Source: Arthrobacter sp. Soc17.1.1.1 (GTDB taxonomy: Bacteria > Actinomycetota > Actinomycetes > Actinomycetales > Micrococcaceae). Taken from it: a stretch of DNA of 64,000 bases. Every line of letters starts with the position of its first letter. The stretch's first letter is position 1. This document shows, one piece after another, positions 15,256-24,124 of the stretch. The position numbers were made by a program, and so were the translations under genes. The notes under the pieces are model-generated. The model was not told where the DNA came from. It saw only the letters and a list, made by a program, of their open reading frames with translations, and made no database searches. The stretch lies in contig NZ_JBAJII010000001.1 in NCBI RefSeq assembly GCF_036867195.1, positions 3,410,001-3,474,000 of the forward strand, in the 5' to 3' direction.

Positions 15256-16770
15256 CTAGGCCTCCTGGGACGAGAGTCGGGACGCCGGAGCGGCGTGGGT
15301 GAGGTGCTTCCAGTTGGCCTGGCGGCCGAAGGAGAGATCGATGATGCCCTTGACGTAGACGAGGTTGAGGAACATGTCGAAGAACAGCTCGGGGAACAGC
15401 GTGAGGGCCAGGATGCGGGCCTTCCAGCCTCCCTTCCACACCGTGACGACCCGCTCGAGGGTGAACAGCAGGCCGAGCCCCAGCCAGAACGGGAACCAGA
15501 TCCAGGTCTCGAGGGACACGATGGTGAGGATGATGAGTGCGAGGTAGGCACTGAGGGCGATCACGCCGTAGCCGATACCCAGCTGCTGCGCCCAGTAGCG
15601 CATGGTGGGGGCCGTGACGCCGTACGCGCCGATGTTCTCGAGTGCGCCCCGCTGCCAGCGCAGGCGCTGGTTCCACAGCGTGCCCCAGGAGGGCATGAGT
15701 TCGGTCACCACGGTGCAGTCCTGAGGCGAGATCATGAGGCCTCCGAGGGACTTCAGCGCGATCGTCAGCTCGTTGTCCTCGGTCAGCGCCGCGGTGTCGT
15801 ACACGTCCCCGTGCACCCCCGGGAGGCTGCGGCCGCGGTTGTCCGCGATGGTGCGCAGTGCCACGGGCCGGAAGAGCGATGCCGTACCGGTGAGCACGAA
15901 CACCCGGCCGGGGCGCCGGCGCATCTGGCGGGAGTAGCGGATGTACTCGTTGCGCTGGAACTGGCCGATCAGGCCGTGGCCGCCCTCACCGTAGAAGAGG
16001 CCGCCCACCGCCATCAGGGCGCGGTCCTGGGCGAAGCGCACCACCGCGTTGGCGAGGAAGCCGTCGTCGAGCTGGGTATCGGCGTCCATGATCATGACCA
16101 CGTCGTTGTCACCCTGCCCGGGCAGGACCCGCCGCAGCGCCTGGTTGAGCGCGCCCGCCTTCTTCTTCGTGTTGCCCACCGACTCGATGACCTCGACGCC
16201 GGCCTCGCGCGCCAGCCGCACGGTGTCGTCCGTGCAGTTGTCGGCGACCACGATGATGCGCTCGGGGCGGTGGGACTGGCTCTTCAGGGACGCGATGGTC
16301 TGCGGGAGCGATGCCTCCTCGTTGTGCGCGGGGATGAGCACCGTGACGGTCACCTCTCCGGCGAACTGGCCGCGGTTGGCCGCCATGATCACCTTCGGTG
16401 CCAGGGGCCGGCGGCCCGGGTTCATGGAGCGGCGTGTCTTCGTCGCGATGTGCCGTTCCATGAGGGCGAGGCCGGCGGCGGCGAGCAGCGCGAGCGCGAT
16501 GGCCGTGAGGATGGTGCTCACATCCGGGGCGTCCGCGTTGTAGAGGACGCGCCAGATCCCGATGACGGCGTCGTTCGACTCCGCGATCGTCGTGTCCGGC
16601 CCTTTGGCCGCGACGGCGAGCCACAGGAGTCCGGCAGCGGCGGTCACGATGCCGGCGATCACGATGCCGACGATGCGGTCCAGCCGGACGATCGCCCGGC
16701 GGGACGTCCTCTCCTCCTCCGATACCGCTGCGGGGTCCTGCCCCTGGGGTGCGTCGAGTGTCATGGTCAT
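15256..16770 (-). CDS. processive family 2 glycosyltransferase (membrane)
   Basis: A 504-residue membrane enzyme. Two N-terminal membrane helices (about 32-54 and 84-104) precede the GT2 catalytic domain: AHNEEASLP (148-156), the UDP/metal-binding D-A-D (229-231), the catalytic base ED in TEDNEL (330-335) and QRLRW (368-372), the Q/RxxRW signature of processive synthases such as cellulose and hyaluronan synthases. Several C-terminal helices (about 395-470) would form the extrusion channel. It probably polymerises and exports a polysaccharide; the sugar is unknown. ATG 16770 is chosen from CAGGAGA upstream; ATG 16764 is also possible. A small membrane protein follows at three bases. Confidence 0.88.
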   Translation of the reverse strand: MTMTLDAPQGQDPAAVSEEERTSRRAIVRLDRIVGIVIAGIVTAAAGLLWLAVAAKGPDTTIAESNDAVIGIWRVLYNADAPDVSTILTAIALALLAAAGLALMERHIATKTRRSMNPGRRPLAPKVIMAANRGQFAGEVTVTVLIPAHNEEASLPQTIASLKSQSHRPERIIVVADNCTDDTVRLAREAGVEVIESVGNTKKKAGALNQALRRVLPGQGDNDVVMIMDADTQLDDGFLANAVVRFAQDRALMAVGGLFYGEGGHGLIGQFQRNEYIRYSRQMRRRPGRVFVLTGTASLFRPVALRTIADNRGRSLPGVHGDVYDTAALTEDNELTIALKSLGGLMISPQDCTVVTELMPSWGTLWNQRLRWQRGALENIGAYGVTAPTMRYWAQQLGIGYGVIALSAYLALIILTIVSLETWIWFPFWLGLGLLFTLERVVTVWKGGWKARILALTLFPELFFDMFLNLVYVKGIIDLSFGRQANWKHLTHAAPASRLSSQEA

Positions 16771-17009
16771 TGCTGCGTCGTCTCCTGAGACCTGGTGCCG
16801 CGCCGCTCCCGGGGAGCAGCGGCATTCACGTGTTCGGCGCAGGTCCTTCCAGCAGGGCCCGCGCTCTTCTCGAACGAGTCTTCCGCTGCAACCTCGACGC
16901 TGCCCTGTGCTGAGACCGAAGAATGCTTCAACGAACGGCACGGGTGGACCCTGACCCTGCATCCATCCCGTAGCGGAGCTCAACCGATCCCCCGGCGCAC
17001 AATGGGACG

Positions 17010-17672
17010 GTGAGCGAACCGACCGACGCCCTGATCCCCCGTCCGCGCCGGGAGGTGGCGCCCGGCGCCGTGCACCTGCCCGGCTGGCTCGACCCCGACC
17101 GCCAGCGCGAGCTCGTGCGCCTGTGCCGCTCCTGGGCGAGCGGGCCGGTCCCCATGCGCGCCGTGACGATGCCGAACGGCGGCGTGATGTCCGTGAAGAG
17201 CGTGAGCCTCGGGTGGCACTGGCTCCCCTACCGCTACAGCCGCACGGCCGACGACGTCGGCGGTCGCCCCGTGGCGCCGTTCCCCGACGTCCTCCGCTCC
17301 CTCGGACGGGACGCGGTCACCGCCGCGTGCGGCCCGGAAGCGGGGGCGGACTACGAGCCCGACGCCGCGCTGGTCAACTACTACGACGACGCCGCGAGGA
17401 TGGGCATGCACCAGGACCGGGAGGAGCGCACGGACGCGCCCGTGGTCTCGCTCAGCCTCGGCTCCTCGTGCCTCTTCAGGTTCGGCAATACCGAGAACCG
17501 CAACCGCCCCTGGCAGGACCTCGAGCTCGCCTCGGGCGACTTGTTCGTGTTCGGCGGTCCGTCACGCTTCGCCTACCACGGCGTGCAGAGGATCCTGCCG
17601 GGGACGGCGCCGGCGGGGATCGGCTTCGAGGGCCGGCTCAACATCACGCTACGGCAAACGGGCCTGGCCTAG
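17010..17672 (+). CDS. alkB: alpha-ketoglutarate-dependent dioxygenase AlkB
   Basis: A 220-residue Fe(II)/2-oxoglutarate dioxygenase of the AlkB family, which repairs N1-methyladenine and N3-methylcytosine by oxidative demethylation. The iron ligands are visible as H134-x-D136 in GMHQDREE and H190 in FAYHGVQR. The 2-oxoglutarate-binding arginines lie in GRLNITLRQTG (R209, R215). NYYDDAARMGMH is the usual lead-in to the active site. GTG 17010 lies six bases after CACAAT (16998-17003), consistent with leaderless expression. Its stop codon overlaps that of the convergent DinB-like gene in a shared CTAG. Confidence 0.92.
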   Translation: MSEPTDALIPRPRREVAPGAVHLPGWLDPDRQRELVRLCRSWASGPVPMRAVTMPNGGVMSVKSVSLGWHWLPYRYSRTADDVGGRPVAPFPDVLRSLGRDAVTAACGPEAGADYEPDAALVNYYDDAARMGMHQDREERTDAPVVSLSLGSSCLFRFGNTENRNRPWQDLELASGDLFVFGGPSRFAYHGVQRILPGTAPAGIGFEGRLNITLRQTGLA

Positions 17673-18175
17673 GCGAGGATGATGCCGCGCGCGTAGGCGG
17701 CCTGCCCGGCGTGCTGCACGGCGTCGTCGAGCACGCTCACGAGCCGGACGAGCAGGGTCACGGGCGGGTCCCAGCGTTCGTCGACCACGCGGGCGAGGTC
17801 CCCGTCGTCGAGCCCTGCCACCAGGCCCTCGGCCAGGGTGTGGACGGCGTCGAAGTAGTCCAGCAGCTGCTGCGCCGAGCCGACCCGGACGGCGTCCACC
17901 TGGTCCGACGAGTGGCCGTACCCGGTGTCGGAGGGCTCCAGGGGCAGCCCCCACCGCTCGGCGAAGCCGTCCGTGAGCCACAGCTCGTCGTGGCCGAACG
18001 CCTCCGCGAAGTGGCTGTCCTCCACGCGCGTGAGATGCCAGACGAGCCAGCCGATCGGGTTCGCCGATCCGCCCGGACGGAGTGCCAGCTGGTCGGCGTC
18101 GAGCCCGTCGACGGCGGTGCGCACCAGATCCGGCAGGCGTCCGTAGGCCTCGGAGAGCACCTCGGCCGGCGTCAC
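17669..18175 (-). CDS. DinB-like (DUF664) four-helix protein
   Basis: A 168-residue four-helix-bundle protein of the DinB/mycothiol-transferase-like superfamily. The metal-binding histidines are visible in WLVWHLTRVEDSHF (about 46-59) and QHAGQAAYARG (about 154-164). Actinobacterial members are thought to be thiol-dependent S-transferases, possibly using mycothiol; that activity is inferred from the family. The GTG start overlaps the TGA of the upstream GNAT-like gene (GTGA), so translation is coupled. Its stop shares CTAG with the convergent alkB. Confidence 0.82.
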   Translation of the reverse strand: MTPAEVLSEAYGRLPDLVRTAVDGLDADQLALRPGGSANPIGWLVWHLTRVEDSHFAEAFGHDELWLTDGFAERWGLPLEPSDTGYGHSSDQVDAVRVGSAQQLLDYFDAVHTLAEGLVAGLDDGDLARVVDERWDPPVTLLVRLVSVLDDAVQHAGQAAYARGIILA

Positions 18176-18882
18176 CGCGCGTCCTGTCCCGTCGCCGCCG
18201 CGCGGGAGGCCATGAGCAGCCGGAACCGGCGCCGCTGCAGCGCAGGGATCAGTGAGAGGAACTGCGGGTGGTCGACCAGGAATTCCTGGGCCTCGGCGCA
18301 GCAGGGCAGCACGGCGAGCCGCCGGCGGCGCGCCTCGAGGAACACGGCCCGCATCAGGGCGGGTTCGAGACCTGCGTGCCGGAACCGCGGATCCACGACG
18401 GCGTGCAGCAGCAGCACCTGTCCGCCACGCAGCTCGTACTGCACGTAGCCGGCCAGGGCGCCGTCGCGGTGGAGCTCGAAGCGGGAGAACAGGGCGTTGT
18501 CGCGGAACCTCCCGCGGGCGTCGTCCCAGCCCGCCTGACCCGCGGCCTTCCGCTCGCGCCGTTCGAGCTCCCCGACGAGGGCGTCGTACTGTTCCCGCGT
18601 CTCGAGGGAGTGCTCCGCCAGGTCGAGGAGCTGGTAGGTGCGGTCGCAGAGCCGGCGCAGCTGCCGGGTGGGGAGCGCACCGAGATCGGCGGGGACGTCG
18701 CCCGTGTCGCCTGTGTCGGCGAGACTGTCGGCGGGACTGTCGGCGGGGACATCGCCCGTGTCGCCTGTGTCGGCCGGGCTCTCGGCGGGACCGGCCGGAA
18801 AGGGAACAGGGCGCCGGGCGGGCCGGGACCGCGGTACGCCTCGCCTGGCGAGGGGTTCGAGTATCTCCGGGATGCGTTCCAT
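18172..18882 (-). CDS. GNAT-like acetyltransferase-fold protein (paralogue 2)
   Basis: A 236-residue paralogue of the protein at 1471-2100, with shared blocks: LPTRQLRRLCDRTYQLLDL (about 70-88), FRDNALFSRFEL (125-136) and VVDPRF with PALMRAVFLEARRRRLAVLP. The C-terminal region is the putative acyl-CoA-binding fold; the substrate is unknown. It differs by a Pro/Asp/Thr-rich insertion holding a recent internal duplication, ADTGDTGDVPAD at 37-48 and again at 55-66. ATG 18882 has GTGGAG about six bases upstream. The gene is translationally coupled to the DinB-like gene, suggesting a joint detoxification or modification role. Confidence 0.7.
   Translation of the reverse strand: MERIPEILEPLARRGVPRSRPARRPVPFPAGPAESPADTGDTGDVPADSPADSLADTGDTGDVPADLGALPTRQLRRLCDRTYQLLDLAEHSLETREQYDALVGELERRERKAAGQAGWDDARGRFRDNALFSRFELHRDGALAGYVQYELRGGQVLLLHAVVDPRFRHAGLEPALMRAVFLEARRRRLAVLPCCAEAQEFLVDHPQFLSLIPALQRRRFRLLMASRAAATGQDAR
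18685..18774 (-). repeat. in-frame internal duplication in the GNAT-like gene
   Basis: A 54-base unit is present almost twice, encoding ADTGDTGDVPAD-SPADSL and again ADTGDTGDVPAD. Near-identity at DNA level points to a recent tandem duplication. Confidence 0.8.
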
Positions 18883-19132
18883 GGTGGCTCCACGTCGGGC
18901 GGTCCATGGCCTCCTGCTCGACCAGTCCTTGAAGTCTAGGTGCCCCCGGCCGGTCCGGGAACAGGGCGTACCGTGACGGAGATCCGCTGGCGGGGATGCC
19001 GGACCCGTTGTAGGGCGGTGTCGGCAGCACGTGCACGACCAGACGCCGTAGGATCTGGGATCAACCCGGGCGGTGCCGTGAAGTCCGCACCGCACGGGCC
19101 CGGCACGGTCCGACGACGAGCAAAGGCACACC

Positions 19133-20422
19133 ATGCAGCAATCCTCCGGCCCCGCTGTCCCCCCGGCCCTCAGGCGCCGGGTCCCGAAGGTCGCGGACCT
19201 CGCCCCGCTCATGCAGTTCAAGCGCCCGGAGTTCGGCAACGCCGCACGGCTCCGCCGGGCGAACACCATCTGGGACCTCCGTGACCTGGCGAAACGGCGC
19301 ACCCCCACGGCGCCCTTCGACTACACCGACGGCGCCGCCGAGGCGGAGATCTCCCTCGGCCGCGCCCGGGACGCGTTCCTCGACCTCGAGTTCCGGCCCG
19401 GGATCCTCCGGGACGTCCGGACCGTCAGCACGGTGACGCCGGTCCTCGGCAGGGACTCCGCGCTGCCCTTCGGGATCGCACCCACCGGCTTCACGCGCAT
19501 GATGCAGTCGGAGGGCGAGTACGCCGGATCGCAGGCGGCCGCGGCCGCGGGCATCCCCTACACCCTGTCCACTATGGGCACCGCGTCCATCGAGGACGTG
19601 GCGCAGGCCGCCCCGGACGGGCGCAACTGGTTCCAGCTGTACCTGTGGACGGACCGGGACCGCTCCATGGAACTCATCGGCCGCGCGGCCGCCGCCGGGA
19701 ACGACACCCTCATGGTCACCGTGGACACCGCCGTCGCCGGCGCCCGCCTGCGGGACGTCCGCAACGGCATGACCATCCCGCCGGCCCTCACGCTGAAGAC
19801 CGTGCTGGACGCCTCGTACCGGCCCGCGTGGTGGTTCGACTTCCTCACGCGCGAGCCGCTCTCGTTCGCGTCGCTCTCACGCTACTCGGGCACCGTCGCG
19901 GACCTCATCAACTCGATGTTCGACCCCACCCTCACGTTCGACGACCTCGACTGGCTGCGGGGCGTGTGGAAGGGCAAGCTCGTGGTCAAGGGCATCCAGA
20001 CGCTCGACGACGCCAGGAAGGCCGTGGACCACGGTGCCGACGGCATCGTACTGTCCAACCACGGCGGACGGCAGCTCGACCGGGCTCCCGTGCCCCTGCA
20101 CCTGCTGCCGCGGGTGGCGGCGGAGCTCAAGGGCAGGACGGACATCATCCTCGACACGGGCATCATGAGCGGCGGGGACATCGTCGCGGCCCTGGCGCTC
20201 GGCGCGGATTTCACCCTGATCGGCCGCGCCTACCTGTACGGGCTCATGGCAGGCGGCCGCGCCGGGGTTGACCGCACCATCGAGATCCTCGGCACGCAGA
20301 CCGCCCGCACCCTGCAGCTCCTCGGCGTGAACCGCATCGGTGACCTCACCCCCGATCATGTGAGGCTCCTAGGCGGTGCGCCGGACAGCGCGGACCGCTC
20401 CGGGTCCGCTCTCCCCCTCTGA
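19133..20422 (+). CDS. lldD: FMN-dependent alpha-hydroxy acid dehydrogenase (L-lactate dehydrogenase type)
   Basis: A 429-residue TIM-barrel flavoenzyme of the L-lactate dehydrogenase/glycolate oxidase family. The key C-terminal signature [12 protein letters not shown] (308-319) supplies the catalytic base H310 and substrate-binding R313. The FMN phosphate-binding region is [18 protein letters not shown] (about 341-358), and K286 in VVKGIQ matches the conserved Lys that contacts the flavin N1. It oxidises L-lactate (or another 2-hydroxy acid) to the 2-oxo acid at the membrane, passing electrons to quinone. AAAGG lies upstream of the ATG. It stands alone between divergent and downstream genes. 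Confidence 0.87.
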   Translation: MQQSSGPAVPPALRRRVPKVADLAPLMQFKRPEFGNAARLRRANTIWDLRDLAKRRTPTAPFDYTDGAAEAEISLGRARDAFLDLEFRPGILRDVRTVSTVTPVLGRDSALPFGIAPTGFTRMMQSEGEYAGSQAAAAAGIPYTLSTMGTASIEDVAQAAPDGRNWFQLYLWTDRDRSMELIGRAAAAGNDTLMVTVDTAVAGARLRDVRNGMTIPPALTLKTVLDASYRPAWWFDFLTREPLSFASLSRYSGTVADLINSMFDPTLTFDDLDWLRGVWKGKLVVKGIQTLDDARKAVDHGADGIVLSNHGGRQLDRAPVPLHLLPRVAAELKGRTDIILDTGIMSGGDIVAALALGADFTLIGRAYLYGLMAGGRAGVDRTIEILGTQTARTLQLLGVNRIGDLTPDHVRLLGGAPDSADRSGSALPL

Positions 20423-20526
20423 CGGCGCACACCCACCCCGGACGCACGACATGCCTAGTCAGGGCGCTATTATTCATCGAGTGGCACTGCCTGGGGGCGG
20501 GCCCGTTCAAGTCTGGGGAGACGAAT

Positions 20527-20841
20527 ATGGAGCGTAGGCGGATGCACTATCCGTTGCGTTATCGGCGCGCGCGATCACTGCTGTGGGTGATCGGCCTGTT
20601 CTGGCTGTGGCTGTGGCTCGGCAGCGCTGCGCTGATCGGCGCCCTCCACGACTCTCCGGTGCACGCCGTCCTCGTGACGTACGCGCTCGCCGTCGTCGTC
20701 CTGGTCTCGATCCCCGCGGCCCTGCTCGCTGCGATCCGGATGGTCCTCACGCACCCGCGCCGCGGCGGCGTCGTCGTGCCGCTGAATCCCGGCCGGCCGG
20801 GGGATTCCGCCCACTGGTGGTACGGCGAGAAGGCGTCCTAG
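20527..20841 (+). CDS. small membrane protein of unknown function
   Basis: A 104-residue protein with two membrane segments (about 18-39 LLWVIGLFWLWLWLGSAALI and about 46-68), a basic N-terminus and a polar tail ending in SAHWWYGEKAS. I do not recognise a family. GGGGAGA lies six bases before the ATG. An AT-rich -10-like hexamer TATTAT (20468-20473) in the upstream 104 bases could be its promoter. Codon use matches the neighbours, so it looks like a real gene. Confidence 0.65.
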   Translation: MERRRMHYPLRYRRARSLLWVIGLFWLWLWLGSAALIGALHDSPVHAVLVTYALAVVVLVSIPAALLAAIRMVLTHPRRGGVVVPLNPGRPGDSAHWWYGEKAS

Positions 20842-20891
20842 CCCTCGCAGTCCGTGCAGTACTGCCGGCCGTCCTTCTCGAGCCGTCCTCG

Positions 20892-21488
20892 ATGTCGACC
20901 GACGCCGAAAGAGGTGGACGGCGTGGGCGCACCGATGGCAGGCTGGGAGCGTCCCACCCTCCGACGACGGGGAACACCATCGCTTCGTCCACCAGACCAC
21001 CGGCCCCTGCCGAGCAGCGCGGCGGCGCCCTGCTCCGGCGGCGCAACGTGCTGGTGGGGTTCCTCTTCGGGTGCGGGATCATCGCCTTCGTCGACGAGGC
21101 CGTGTTCCACCAGCTCCTCCACTGGCACCACTTCTACGACCGTTCCACGCCGGCCGCGGGGCTCGTGTCCGACGGCGTGTTCCACGCCTTCAGCTGGTTC
21201 GCCACGGTGGCCTCGCTCTTCCTCTTCGCCGACCTGAGACGGCGCGGCGCCCTCTCCACCCGGCGGTGGCTGGCAGGGATCCTGATGGGTATCGGTGCGT
21301 TCCAGCTGTTCGACGGGGTGGTGCAGCACAAGCTCCTCGGCCTCCACGAGATCCGCTACGCGGTGGACCTCCTCCCCTACGACCTGGCGTGGAACGGCGC
21401 GGCCGTCGTGATACTGGTGGCGGGGGTGCTCCTGCTCCTCGCCGTCCGGAGGGCCGAGCTCCGAGGTTCCCGCGCCGACGATGGCTGA
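20892..21488 (+). CDS. DUF2243 membrane protein
   Basis: A 198-residue membrane protein whose body matches DUF2243: VGFLFGCGIIAFVDEAVFHQ (about 55-74), LLHWHHFYDRSTP, then SDGVFHAFSWFATVASLFLF, and LFDGVVQHKLLGLHEIRY (about 144-161). The many conserved His residues in or near membrane helices suggest metal or heme contact, but no function is established. The start at ATG 20892 lacks a good ribosome-binding site and the first 50 residues are unlike the family, so a later start is possible. It overlaps the next gene by eight bases; DUF2243 and CtaG-like genes are often neighbours in actinobacteria. Confidence 0.75.
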   Translation: MSTDAERGGRRGRTDGRLGASHPPTTGNTIASSTRPPAPAEQRGGALLRRRNVLVGFLFGCGIIAFVDEAVFHQLLHWHHFYDRSTPAAGLVSDGVFHAFSWFATVASLFLFADLRRRGALSTRRWLAGILMGIGAFQLFDGVVQHKLLGLHEIRYAVDLLPYDLAWNGAAVVILVAGVLLLLAVRRAELRGSRADDG

Positions 21489-22317
21489 GGCCCCCCACCA
21501 CCCGGGCGGTGCCGCGGCGGGCACGGACGCCCTCGGCGCCTTCGCACTGGACACCGCCGTCGTGCTCGTGTGGCTCGGGCTCGCCGTCGCCTACCTGCTC
21601 GCCGGCCGTGCGGCCGCCCTGCGTGGACGCATCGACTGGCCGGTCCGGCGGGACGCCGCCTGGCTGGCCGGCTGCGCACTGGGCCTCGCCGCCGGCGCCG
21701 GCCCCCTCGCCCGGGCGGCCGGGAGCAGCTTCACCGCACACATGACGGTCCATCTCCTTCTCGGGATGCTCGTGCCCCTGCTGCTGGTCCTCGGTGCACC
21801 CGGGACCCTCCTGCTCCGCGCCGTGCCGGCACGGACCGGACGGCGCCTCACGCGGCTCGCGCGATCGGCACCCCTGCGGCCGGCCGCGCATCCGGTGGTC
21901 GCTACGCTGATCGTCACGGTGCCCATGGCCCTGTACTGGGATGCCGATGCTCTCGCCCTGCTCCACCACCCCGTGCTCGGCCCCCTGCTGCACGTCCACT
22001 TCGTGGCGGCGGGCGCCCTCTTCGCCTATGCCGTCGTGGGCGTGGACCCGAATCCGCACCGGGCCGCGGCCCGGGTCAGGGGTGGCGCGATCGCCGGGAC
22101 CATCGCGGTGCACGCGGTGGTTGCCAAACACCTCTACGCCGTAGCAGGCTCCGGCTCCTGGCCGGCCGGCACGGAGCAGGCGGCGCAGCTCATGTACTAC
22201 GGCGGGGACGCCGTGCACGTCCTGCTGCTCGGCGTGTTCTGCGCCCAGGCCTACCGTGAGGGCGGGCGGGACCTGCGGCGCACGGCCCCGTCCGGATCAC
22301 CGGGGCGCAGTGTGTAG
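21481..22317 (+). CDS. cytochrome c oxidase assembly protein, CtaG (caa3) type
   Basis: A 278-residue protein with about seven membrane helices. The family features are MTVHLLLGMLVPLLLVLGAP (about 89-108), the segment HPVVATLIVTVPMALYW, and conserved His residues in LLHHPVLGPLLHVHFVAAG (about 161-179), thought to handle copper for the CuB site of heme-copper oxidases. It overlaps the DUF2243 gene, pointing to co-translation. The copper role is a family inference; some of these proteins act in copper import instead. Confidence 0.82.
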   Translation: MAEAPHHPGGAAAGTDALGAFALDTAVVLVWLGLAVAYLLAGRAAALRGRIDWPVRRDAAWLAGCALGLAAGAGPLARAAGSSFTAHMTVHLLLGMLVPLLLVLGAPGTLLLRAVPARTGRRLTRLARSAPLRPAAHPVVATLIVTVPMALYWDADALALLHHPVLGPLLHVHFVAAGALFAYAVVGVDPNPHRAAARVRGGAIAGTIAVHAVVAKHLYAVAGSGSWPAGTEQAAQLMYYGGDAVHVLLLGVFCAQAYREGGRDLRRTAPSGSPGRSV

Positions 22318-22362
22318 CCTTGCCGGAGCGGGCCGAGACCCGGCAGCCATCGAAGGAACACC

Positions 22363-23127
22363 ATGCCACGCACCTCCCTTGCCGGGCCCTGCCTCGCCGT
22401 CCTGCTCGCACTGACCGCGTGCTCCCCCTCCGCGCCCGACCAGGGCGCCCCGGCCGACGCCGGAGGGACGACGTCGCCGGCCACGGGTCCCAGCGGCACA
22501 CCGGGCCCCGCGCCGTCGGACCGGACCGATGCCGGTAGCTTCTCCCCGGCGGACCTCGCCGGGATCCTCGGCACCCTGAGCGAGGCCGACGGCGCACCCC
22601 TGCAGGTGATCCCGGCGGACCGGATCGACCAGAGCATGGCCGAGGCACGCCGGTTCCTCGAGAGCGTCACCATCACGCCCGAGGAGTGCGCGGTCTTCGT
22701 CTCCAACAGCCTCGAGGCACCCGAGGGGGCCGCCTACTCCACGGCGGTCTCGACCGTGAACGGCGACGCCGTCCAGACCGTCGTCACGGCGTCGTCCTCG
22801 GCGGACGCCGCACAGGCGGCGTCCCGCACCGAGGCCGCCGCGGCGGCCCTCGGGTCCTGCTCCTCGTTCAGTCTGGAGGCGCAGGGAGTGGCCATCGAGC
22901 AGACCGTGGAGGCCGTGGACGCCACGACGGCCGCGGAGACCACGTTTGGCACGGTGACCGTGCAGTCGTCCTCGGACGGCGCGAAGCAGCAGACCATGAG
23001 CCTGGTCGGCACCCGCGGCGGCCTCGCCGTGACCGCTGTCCGCACGGCGCAGGACGCCCTGCCCGCGGGCACGCAGGCCGAGCTCCAGGCGCTCGTCGAC
23101 CAGACGTTCGCCGCCGCGAAGGGCTGA
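22363..23127 (+). CDS. secreted lipoprotein of unknown function
   Basis: A 254-residue predicted lipoprotein. The signal peptide ends in the lipobox L-T-A-C with the lipidated Cys20. A Pro/Ser/Thr/Gly-rich linker runs to about residue 60 and a folded alpha/beta domain follows, with two Cys (in PEECAVFV and LGSCSSF) that could form a disulphide. The layout resembles mycobacterial and actinobacterial sensor-like lipoproteins, but I recognise no named family. GAAGGA lies about six bases before the ATG. A weak stem-loop overlaps the stop codon. Confidence 0.75.
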   Translation: MPRTSLAGPCLAVLLALTACSPSAPDQGAPADAGGTTSPATGPSGTPGPAPSDRTDAGSFSPADLAGILGTLSEADGAPLQVIPADRIDQSMAEARRFLESVTITPEECAVFVSNSLEAPEGAAYSTAVSTVNGDAVQTVVTASSSADAAQAASRTEAAAAALGSCSSFSLEAQGVAIEQTVEAVDATTAAETTFGTVTVQSSSDGAKQQTMSLVGTRGGLAVTAVRTAQDALPAGTQAELQALVDQTFAAAKG

Positions 23128-23141
23128 TCCGGGGGGATCAG
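23124..23141. terminator. short stem-loop at the lipoprotein stop codon
   Basis: CTGATCC (23124-23130) pairs perfectly with GGATCAG (23135-23141) around GGGG, and the TGA stop lies in the left arm. The stem is short and lacks a T-run. Confidence 0.4.
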
Positions 23142-23245
23142 ACCCGGCGTGTCCGTCCCGCCCGATAGGGTGGGCCGCACAGGGCCGCGGGCCTGTGCTC
23201 CGGGCCGACGGTGCACGCGCGGTCGTCGTCGGGGAGGGTACGGGC

Positions 23246-23506
23246 ATGCGCCTTGAAGGCTGGCACATCATCATCATGATCGGTCTGCTGCTGATGCTGG
23301 CGGTGGTCGTCGGCGTCGTCCTGATGATCGCCGCCACCCGGCGCGCACGATCGGCGCGGGTGCCGGCCGGAGCCGGGACGAGCCGTGCCGACCAGGGATC
23401 CGGCAGCAAGGAACAGCGCCTGGGAGAACTCGACGACCTCCTCCGCAGGGGGGTCATCGAGGAGGACGAGTACCGGGCGGCACGCGCGCGCATCCTCGAT
23501 TCCTGA
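23246..23506 (+). CDS. SHOCT-domain small membrane protein
   Basis: An 86-residue protein. One N-terminal membrane helix (about 7-30, HIIIMIGLLLMLAVVVGVVL) is followed by a basic linker and a C-terminal SHOCT motif (about 58-85): QRLGELDDLLRRGVIEEDEY then RAARARILDS. SHOCT modules are short helical pairs found at the ends of many bacterial proteins and probably mediate oligomerisation. GGGAGGG stands about seven bases before the ATG. Function unknown. Confidence 0.8.
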   Translation: MRLEGWHIIIMIGLLLMLAVVVGVVLMIAATRRARSARVPAGAGTSRADQGSGSKEQRLGELDDLLRRGVIEEDEYRAARARILDS

Positions 23507-23541
23507 GCCCGTACGGCGCCCCGATGCGGAGTGGACAGAGG

Positions 23542-23576
23542 TAGCTCAGTCCGCATATAACTAGTTTACCGAGCTA
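23542..23576. promoter_or_regulatory. AT-rich promoter region with dyads
   Basis: In a GC-rich neighbourhood this stretch is AT-rich and holds AACTAGTT (23559-23566), a perfect eight-base dyad, nested between TAGCTC (23542-23547) and GAGCTA (23571-23576). It lies 42-76 bases before the start at 23618 and probably contains its promoter and an operator. Confidence 0.4.
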
Positions 23577-23617
23577 ATCGGTTGTGGTTCCTGTTCTTGA
23601 TCGAAAGGTGAGACAGC

Positions 23618-24052
23618 ATGACGCAGACCATCAGTGATGCCATCGGCGCCGGAGATGTCGCCATCGGGTCACCCCTCCACTGCGGCGAACCGATGACCCT
23701 GCGCGAGACCTCCTACCGGGGATCGTCGTACGGCCTGGTCCCGCAGCCGGCCCCCGGGTTCGACGTCGAACTCGTCTGGGCCTGCGCATGCGGCTTCCAG
23801 CTCTCTCCCGAGGAGCCGAAGGAACTCGCCCACCCCCTCTCCCCCGTCCTGCTCCGCGTCGCGGCGGCTGCAGCGGACGTCGAGTACCTCCAGTGGCAGC
23901 TCGACCAGCGGACGGACGTGCTGGAGTCCGCGGTCCTGCACGCCGCCGAGGCGGGCGCGGCGGTCATCGACATCGCCGAAGCAGCACAGCTCGATCCGGC
24001 CGACGTCCAGCAGCTCGCTGCAGGCGGTCACCTGCTCGCCGACGTAGGCTAG
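23618..24052 (+). CDS. small protein with Cys-pair segment and helix-turn-helix-like C-terminus
   Basis: A 144-residue protein of no family I recognise. The N-terminal half holds HCGEPM (around 21-26) and CACGF (around 56-60), giving three Cys and a His spaced as a possible zinc or redox site. The second half is helical (LLRVAAAAADVEYLQWQLDQ, about 79-98) and ends with AVIDIAEAAQLDPADVQQLA (about 114-133), which has the length and pattern of a helix-turn-helix of the kind used for sensing whether a promoter is reached. It may be a small DNA-associated protein; this is an inference. GAAAGGTGAG precedes the ATG. An AT-rich dyad region lies upstream. Confidence 0.6.
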   Translation: MTQTISDAIGAGDVAIGSPLHCGEPMTLRETSYRGSSYGLVPQPAPGFDVELVWACACGFQLSPEEPKELAHPLSPVLLRVAAAAADVEYLQWQLDQRTDVLESAVLHAAEAGAAVIDIAEAAQLDPADVQQLAAGGHLLADVG

Positions 24053-24124
24053 ACGGCACAGCAGGCCTCCCGGGCCCGCCTCCTGCCCGCGACGGGCCCC
24101 GTGCGAGGGAAGGGCAGCATCGCC

